Shown here: piece by piece, positions 33,995 through 38,239 of the stretch
Layout: each line of letters opens with the position of its first letter
Position numbering within the stretch: the stretch's first letter is position 1
DNA from: an uncultured Prevotellaceae bacterium
Lineage (GTDB): Bacteria > Bacteroidota > Bacteroidia > Bacteroidales > Bacteroidaceae
DNA length: 38,239 bases
Assembly: GCA_902803455.1 (NCBI GenBank)
Contig: CADCQC010000083.1
Location: forward strand, 1-38,239
Direction: 5' to 3'
Notes under the pieces: model-generated
Told to the model about the DNA's origin: nothing
Database searches by the model: none
What the model saw: the letters and a program-made list of their open reading frames with translations, nothing else
Program-made: the position numbers and the translations under genes

Positions 33995-34383
33995 CAACCG
34001 ACCTCAAGACCACCTCGCTCGAAACATCCCGTCTCTTAAGGAAGCGCAGATTCAACGAACCCGTATTGGCCTACTACGACACCGACGGGCAACTCTGTCA
34101 GACGGCAGATATGCCAGGCATCCGCATGAACAATCCAACTCACGACAAGGATGCACGGCATCAAGTATATGCAGCTCCCACCCTGCCACAAGCCCAACAA
34201 TGGTTAAGGGAAAAGAAACGGTATGACGTGCTTGTCGACCGTGATTATTTCTATGGTAAAGTAGGAAAATACTATGCCAAAATCATCCGTCTGAAAGATG
34301 GCGCCATGAGCGAGACCGGCAAATACCGCCATTATGACCAAGCCTTAGAAGCAGGTTTGCTGAAGGCCTTGCGCACCATGTGA
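33991..34383 (+). CDS. Small protein of unknown function, third gene of the ATPase/DUF4435 cassette
   Basis: A 130-aa soluble protein without signal or TM segment, translationally coupled to the DUF4435 gene through an ATGA overlap. The layout is an N-terminal helix (LETSRLLRKRRFNEPVLAYY), a variable loop, then APTLPQAQQWLREKKRYDV, a central YFYGKVGKYYAKI beta stretch and a C-terminal helix HYDQALEAGLLKALRTM. The 'APTxxQAxxWLREK ... YxxALExGLxxAL' frame recalls small proteins of Bacteroidetes phages and mobile elements, from memory only. A regulator, adaptor or trigger-sensing partner of the cassette are all possible; nothing in the sequence decides between them. Confidence 0.6.
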   Translation: MTTDLKTTSLETSRLLRKRRFNEPVLAYYDTDGQLCQTADMPGIRMNNPTHDKDARHQVYAAPTLPQAQQWLREKKRYDVLVDRDYFYGKVGKYYAKIIRLKDGAMSETGKYRHYDQALEAGLLKALRTM

Positions 34384-34510
34384 TTTTGTAAAAACTCTTA
34401 TCGTTACGATTTTTTATCTCTCACACATGTGATTTCCATATAAAAGAGGTAAAAACACACTTATTAACATTATTTATTACGGAAGTCCCAATAAAGATAA
34501 CATTTTGATG

Positions 34511-34518
34511 TAATTTTG
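34511..34518 (+). promoter_or_regulatory. -7 promoter box upstream of hppA
   Basis: TAATTTTG matches TAnnTTTG, 39 nt before the hppA ATG; the predicted leader is about 35 nt. No TTTG at the expected -33 distance. Confidence 0.5.
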
Positions 34519-34557
34519 CATAGGAAAGCATAGAAATATCATTATCAACTAATAATT

Positions 34558-36750
34558 ATGAACATTCCTTTAGTATTTTGGCTTGTTCCCATTGCATCGG
34601 TGTGCGCATTGGGTATGGCCTGGTATTTCTTCAAGCAGATGATGCGCGAGGACGAAGGCACACCAAGAATGAAAGAAATCGCTGAATATGTGAGACATGG
34701 CGCGATGGCATATTTGAAACAGCAATACCGCGTGGTGCTCATCGTATTCATTGTGCTGGCTATCCTCTTCGCCTTCATGGCCTATGTATTACACTGGCAG
34801 AATCCCTGGGTTCCATTTGCCTTCCTGACAGGTGGTTTCTTCAGCGGTCTGGCTGGTTTCTTCGGTATGAAGACAGCCACCTACGCTTCAGCGCGCACCG
34901 CTAATGCAGCCCGCCAGAGCATGGATGCTGGTCTGAAAATCGCTTTCCGTTCAGGAGCTGTGATGGGACTTACTGTTGTCGGTCTCGGTTTGCTCGACAT
35001 CGCCATCTGGTTTCTGGTGCTCAACTACTTCTATGAAGGAGACAAACTGGCCCTGATCACCATCACCACCACCATGCTGACCTTCGGCATGGGTGCCTCC
35101 ACCCAGGCTTTGTTTGCCCGTGTGGGTGGTGGTATCTACACCAAGGCAGCAGATGTTGGAGCAGACATCGTGGGAAAGGTGGAAGCAGACATCCCAGAGG
35201 ATGATCCCCGTAATCCTGCGACTATCGCCGACAACGTGGGTGACAACGTGGGTGACGTGGCAGGTATGGGTGCCGACCTCTATGAGAGTTATTGTGGCAG
35301 TATCCTCAGTACCGCAGCCCTTGGAGCCGTGGCTTTCGCTTTGGTCCCCGACATGCAGCTGAGAGCCGTCATTGCCCCGATGCTGATCGCAGCCGTCGGT
35401 GTATTTCTCAGTGTCTTTGGCATCTATCTTGTCAGGACCAAGGAAGGTGCTACGATGAAAGACCTGCTCCACTCCCTCTCTTTGGGTACGAATGTTTCCG
35501 CCAGTCTGATTGCCATAGCCACTTTTATCATACTCTATCTGCTTGATATTGAAAATTGGCTTGGCCTGTCGTTCTCTGTTATCTCTGGATTGGCTGCAGG
35601 TGTGATCATTGGTCAGGCAACAGAATATTTCACCTCTCACTCCTATAAGCCCACCCAAAGAATCTCTGAAGCAGGCCAGACGGGTTCTGCCACGGTGATC
35701 ATCAAGGGTATTGGAACAGGTATGATATCCACCTGGATTCCAGTGCTCACCATTGGTGTGGCTATCATCATGAGTTATCTTTGCGCCAACGGATTTGACC
35801 TCTCGATGAGTTCAAGCAGTCTGTCACATGGTCTTTATGGCATTGGTATTGCCGCTGTCGGTATGCTCTCGACGCTGGGAATCACTTTGGCCACTGACGC
35901 ATACGGACCTATTGCCGACAATGCTGGCGGCAATGCGGAGATGAGTGAATTGGGTGAGGAGGTACGTCACCGCACCGATGCGCTCGATGCTTTGGGCAAC
36001 ACCACAGCAGCCACGGGCAAGGGCTTCGCTATCGGTTCAGCCGCATTGACCGCACTGGCACTGCTTGCTTCTTATATCGAAGAAGTGAAGATTGCCATGG
36101 AGCGCTCAGGCATGGAACTGACCAACCTCAAAGGTGACATGATCTCAGCTGCCAATGCCACGATCCCAGACTTTATGAACTACTTCCAAGTGAACCTGAT
36201 GAATCCGAGAGTGCTGGTAGGAGCCTTTATCGGTGCAATGGCCGCATTCCTTTTCTGTGGCCTTACGATGGAGGCAGTGGGTCGTGCCGCCCAAAAGATG
36301 GTGGAGGAAGTTCGCCGTCAGTTCAAGGAAATCGCAGGCATCCTCGAAGGAACAGGCACACCCGACTATAAACGCTGTGTGGAAATTTCCACCCGTGCCG
36401 CCCAGCATGAGATGATATTCCCGTCGCTTCTGGCCATTGCCATCCCCATCGTTGTCGGTGTGCTTTTGGGTGTTGCCGGTGTGTTGGGTCTGCTGGTTGG
36501 AGGTCTTTCCTGTGGCTTTACCCTGGCTGTGTTTATGGCAAATGCCGGTGGCGCTTGGGACAATGCCAAGAAAATGGTGGAGGAAGGCAATTTCGGCGGT
36601 AAGGGCTCTTTTGCCCATAAAGCCACCATCGTGGGTGACACTGTGGGCGATCCCTTCAAGGATACTTCCGGCCCCAGCCTCAACATTCTGATCAAACTGA
36701 TGTCGATGGTCAGTATTGTCATGGCAGGTCTGACGATTGCCTTTATGTAA
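34558..36750 (+). CDS. hppA: K+-dependent membrane-bound pyrophosphatase (Na+ and/or H+ pump)
   Basis: Inner-membrane pump of 730 aa with about 16 TM helices, using pyrophosphate hydrolysis to export Na+ and/or H+. The pyrophosphate/Mg2+ site is seen in DVGADIVGKVEADIPEDDPRNPATIADNVGDNVGD, DAYGPIADNAGG and GDTVGDPFKDTSGPSLNIL (given here as three separate motifs, first at about 35155-35250). The diagnostic segment GNTTAATGKG has Ala and Gly where K+-independent enzymes carry Lys and Thr, so this is the K+-dependent class. In that class Bacteroidales enzymes include Na+ pumps and dual Na+/H+ pumps, so ion choice is not settled. A strong terminator follows. K+ supply by the TrkAH of this window would support its activity. 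Confidence 0.95.
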   Translation: MNIPLVFWLVPIASVCALGMAWYFFKQMMREDEGTPRMKEIAEYVRHGAMAYLKQQYRVVLIVFIVLAILFAFMAYVLHWQNPWVPFAFLTGGFFSGLAGFFGMKTATYASARTANAARQSMDAGLKIAFRSGAVMGLTVVGLGLLDIAIWFLVLNYFYEGDKLALITITTTMLTFGMGASTQALFARVGGGIYTKAADVGADIVGKVEADIPEDDPRNPATIADNVGDNVGDVAGMGADLYESYCGSILSTAALGAVAFALVPDMQLRAVIAPMLIAAVGVFLSVFGIYLVRTKEGATMKDLLHSLSLGTNVSASLIAIATFIILYLLDIENWLGLSFSVISGLAAGVIIGQATEYFTSHSYKPTQRISEAGQTGSATVIIKGIGTGMISTWIPVLTIGVAIIMSYLCANGFDLSMSSSSLSHGLYGIGIAAVGMLSTLGITLATDAYGPIADNAGGNAEMSELGEEVRHRTDALDALGNTTAATGKGFAIGSAALTALALLASYIEEVKIAMERSGMELTNLKGDMISAANATIPDFMNYFQVNLMNPRVLVGAFIGAMAAFLFCGLTMEAVGRAAQKMVEEVRRQFKEIAGILEGTGTPDYKRCVEISTRAAQHEMIFPSLLAIAIPIVVGVLLGVAGVLGLLVGGLSCGFTLAVFMANAGGAWDNAKKMVEEGNFGGKGSFAHKATIVGDTVGDPFKDTSGPSLNILIKLMSMVSIVMAGLTIAFM

Positions 36751-36777
36751 TCAATCCGCTTCTATACAATGATTTTG

Positions 36778-36809
36778 ACAGGCAAGGATAAAATTCCTTG
36801 CCTGTTTTT
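36778..36809 (+). terminator. Rho-independent terminator of hppA
   Basis: A perfect 11-bp stem (36778-36788 with 36795-36805), a 6-nt loop and a T-run at 36805-36809, starting 28 nt after the hppA stop. Canonical intrinsic terminator. Confidence 0.92.
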
Positions 36810-36953
36810 CTTTGTGCATGAAACCCGAAATCCTTCAATTGCAATAGACTAGAAAACCTATTTGTACACATTATCAGCACACTATATGGGGATGCGAGCA
36901 GCGATTTAACAATAATTAAACTTCCATATTGTCGTAAATATACAGATTAATTG

Positions 36954-36961
36954 TACTTTTG
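36954..36961 (+). promoter_or_regulatory. -7 promoter box upstream of the His/Ser-rich gene
   Basis: TACTTTTG matches TAnnTTTG; an ATTG lies 22 nt upstream as a weak -33. The predicted leader of ~110 nt is long for this window and leaves room for leader regulation. Confidence 0.5.
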
Positions 36962-37078
36962 CACCCACAATTGACGACATATAAAATATTTACTTCATCA
37001 TCCCTTGTCGTTTACACATACAGAGAGAGCGGCTGATGGAGAAAAAAGGTTATTATTCACTTTAATCAAAGTATCAAC

Positions 37079-37348
37079 ATGAGTCTTCCAGACGAGCATC
37101 ACAGCAGCTCTTCCAGCAGCAGTAGCAGTAGCAGTCACCATCATCATCACCATCACAGTTCCAGTGGTAGAAAGCATCATCATCATGGTGATGATTCTGA
37201 CCGTTTCAAGAGAAGAGGTCTTTCATCCATCAAACGCAGACGCATCATGGAGAAAGTCACATTCTGGACTCTTACCCTTATTGCTATCGGTGTTGTGGCC
37301 TATATGATTTATGTATATAAATACATGCCGGCCATTCATTACAAATAA
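37079..37348 (+). CDS. Small single-pass membrane protein with poly-Ser/poly-His N terminus
   Basis: An 89-aa protein in three parts. Residues 7-36 are almost only Ser and His: HH, eleven Ser (9-19), seven His (20-26), SSS, GRK and four His (33-36). Residues 42-59 are strongly basic (FKRRG, IKRRRIMEK). Residues 60-80 form one TM helix, followed by a short Tyr-rich tail. By the positive-inside rule the His/Ser tail should be cytoplasmic. The runs use mixed codons (agc, agt, tct, tcc; cat, cac), so they are not simple DNA slippage. Metal binding (Zn, Ni, Co) is chemically plausible but unproven. I do not recognise a named family. It has its own promoter box and a very strong shared terminator. 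Confidence 0.75.
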   Translation: MSLPDEHHSSSSSSSSSSSHHHHHHHSSSGRKHHHHGDDSDRFKRRGLSSIKRRRIMEKVTFWTLTLIAIGVVAYMIYVYKYMPAIHYK

Positions 37349-37395
37349 TGACAAGCAAATGCCTGTCAGCATTGATGTTGACAGATACACACATG

Positions 37396-37443
37396 ACGTA
37401 TTGAAGGGGCTGTGCCGAATTTGGCGCAGCCCCTTCAATGCGT
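37396..37443. terminator. Long bidirectional terminator hairpin
   Basis: A 21-bp stem (37396-37416 with 37423-37443) containing two U-G wobbles on the plus strand and a 6-nt loop, between the convergent His/Ser-rich and GH43 genes. G+C-rich core (GAAGGGGCTG). Likely terminates both. Confidence 0.85.
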
Positions 37444-37452
37444 TATGTCCAT

Positions 37453-38239
37453 TCACTTGGTGATCCTGAACCAGTCGGCCTCCAACCATCCTCGGTCGGT
37501 ATTACCATCAGGCTCCACGCTCACCAGACCTATTTTAGCACCAATCCACTTGCCTTCACGCATGACGAACTCCTCGCCTGCCTCTCGATATTTCTTTCCA
37601 TCAAGACTATATGAGAAGCGGCATTTTCCGTCGGAAACCTTCATCCGCAAATATATGTCGAGATGTATGCCTGGTTTATAGTCAATCACATCCTCGGCTG
37701 AGGCTTTCAATGTGGCAAGATCTTTCACTGTCTCCGGTTTATTTTTATCTGCCGCCTTGCAAATCACCTGCTGGAGGATGAACTCCTTGCCCACCCTTTT
37801 GGCCATGAGCGCTGAATAATCGAGTCCCATCATGATAATGCCTGCAGACTGATTATCAGCCTTGCTGGTAATCCTCACCTTTGCCGTAGCAGTAAAACGG
37901 TCTGCTGGTGTCTTTTGTAAGAGCATATTGGGCACATCCCACATATTCACAGACTCTTTGGCGTGTTTGAAGTTGAACAACCTGAACGTGCCGAATGCCG
38001 TCGGCATGCCGAAAGTCTGCGCATAGTTGGCGTGCCACTGCCATTGCAGTCCCATCGTGGGAGAATTAAACTCATCACTTTCGACAGGATTAACCTTTTT
38101 CCATTCACCCCGTATTTTGGGTTTGCGGTAGGTGATCACGGGTTCTCCACAATAGTCATTGTCCTTGTCGATGCCCATCACCGGCCAATTGTCACGCCAA
38201 GTGACCGGCTGCAGATGCACCACGCGGCCATAGCACTCC
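37453..38239 (-). CDS. Glycoside hydrolase family 43 beta-xylosidase-like, C-terminal part (truncated by window edge)
   Basis: C-terminal ~260 residues of a GH43-type arabinofuranosidase/beta-xylosidase, acting on xylan- or arabinan-derived oligosaccharides. The frame stays open to the window end (ECYGRVVHLQP...), so the valine codon (GTG) at 38223 is internal. The last propeller blade contains VVHLQPVTWRDNWPVMG and GEPVITYRKP. Then comes a beta-sandwich of the GH43 C2 type, starting DEFNSPTMGLQWQWHANY, with AGIIMMGLDYSALMAKR and the closing GWLEADWFRITK. The catalytic acids lie outside the window. Localisation cannot be judged without the N terminus. Shares a strong terminator with the convergent gene. 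Confidence 0.88.
   Translation of the reverse strand, partial: ECYGRVVHLQPVTWRDNWPVMGIDKDNDYCGEPVITYRKPKIRGEWKKVNPVESDEFNSPTMGLQWQWHANYAQTFGMPTAFGTFRLFNFKHAKESVNMWDVPNMLLQKTPADRFTATAKVRITSKADNQSAGIIMMGLDYSALMAKRVGKEFILQQVICKAADKNKPETVKDLATLKASAEDVIDYKPGIHLDIYLRMKVSDGKCRFSYSLDGKKYREAGEEFVMREGKWIGAKIGLVSVEPDGNTDRGWLEADWFRITK

Larger units (their letters stand above)
36751..37078. other. Intergenic region between hppA and the His/Ser-rich gene
   Basis: These ~330 bases hold the hppA terminator (36778-36809), an AT-rich stretch without a credible coding frame, a TACTTTTG promoter box (36954-36961), and a ~110-nt leader. The heptamer TTGTCGT occurs at 36929-36935 and 37005-37011, with its inverse ACGACA at 36974-36979, which may be an operator or leader hairpin. 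Confidence 0.55.

Noticed and set aside
34390..34420. Possible terminator after the 130-aa gene
   Set aside because: The stem is only 4-5 bp (ATCG/CGAT) before a T-run; too short to call.
34951..35658. Long minus-strand open frame opposite hppA
   Set aside because: It lies antisense to the conserved pyrophosphatase motifs; no start context or family pattern.
1..38239. Integrase, transposase, CRISPR array, tRNA or rRNA
   Set aside because: None seen on either strand on reading; the region looks like stable chromosome.

Overview
The window reads as a chromosomal segment of a Bacteroidales bacterium, most likely Prevotellaceae. The evidence is protein content (a SprA/Sov type IX secretion translocon, DUF4251, a K+-dependent membrane pyrophosphatase, meso-diaminopimelate dehydrogenase), the absence of clear Shine-Dalgarno tracts, and several starts preceded by the Bacteroidetes -7 promoter box TAnnTTTG. 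I saw no rRNA, tRNA, CRISPR array, transposase or integrase. Genes at both edges are cut by the window.

Layout. 1-1019: 3' part of an acyl-CoA dehydrogenase gene. 1106-4252: two tandem paralogous multi-pass membrane proteins of GT-C glycosyltransferase type. 4249-14544 (minus): ruvA, the giant sprA/sov gene (2559 codons), a small PH-domain membrane protein, a compact PBP4-type D-Ala-D-Ala peptidase and a small acidic DUF2185-like protein; the middle genes overlap and look co-transcribed. 14846-18435 (plus): ddh, an outer-membrane porin and a sodium:solute symporter. 18664-19860: a DUF3298 lipoprotein, convergent with a secreted C1B cysteine peptidase. 21547-26320: dxs-trkA-trkH with overlapping ends, behind a near-perfect Bacteroidetes promoter that leaves dxs almost leaderless. 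26405-31050: manA, a two-domain FAD/Fe-S 2-hydroxyacid dehydrogenase and a DUF4251 lipoprotein. 31234-31767 (minus): an acidic lipoprotein. 32028-34383: a three-gene cassette of ABC-type ATPase, DUF4435/TOPRIM-like protein and a 130-residue companion. 34558-36750: hppA. 37079-37348: a tiny membrane protein with natural poly-Ser/poly-His runs. 37453-38239 (minus): C-terminal part of a GH43 beta-xylosidase-like enzyme.

Most of the window is housekeeping or envelope biology: cell-wall precursor synthesis and trimming (ddh, dacB-like), protein secretion (sprA), isoprenoid precursors (dxs), K+ uptake (trkAH) feeding a K+-dependent pyrophosphatase (hppA), and sugar metabolism (manA, GH43). The best candidate for an unusual system is the ATPase + DUF4435 + small-protein cassette at 32028-34383. 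It shares the two-component logic of the PARIS anti-phage system (AriA ATPase, AriB DUF4435 TOPRIM effector), but with a minimal ATPase and an extra overlapping third gene. The second is the His/Ser-rich membrane protein at 37079, whose homopolymer runs are written in mixed codons and so appear to be kept at the protein level.
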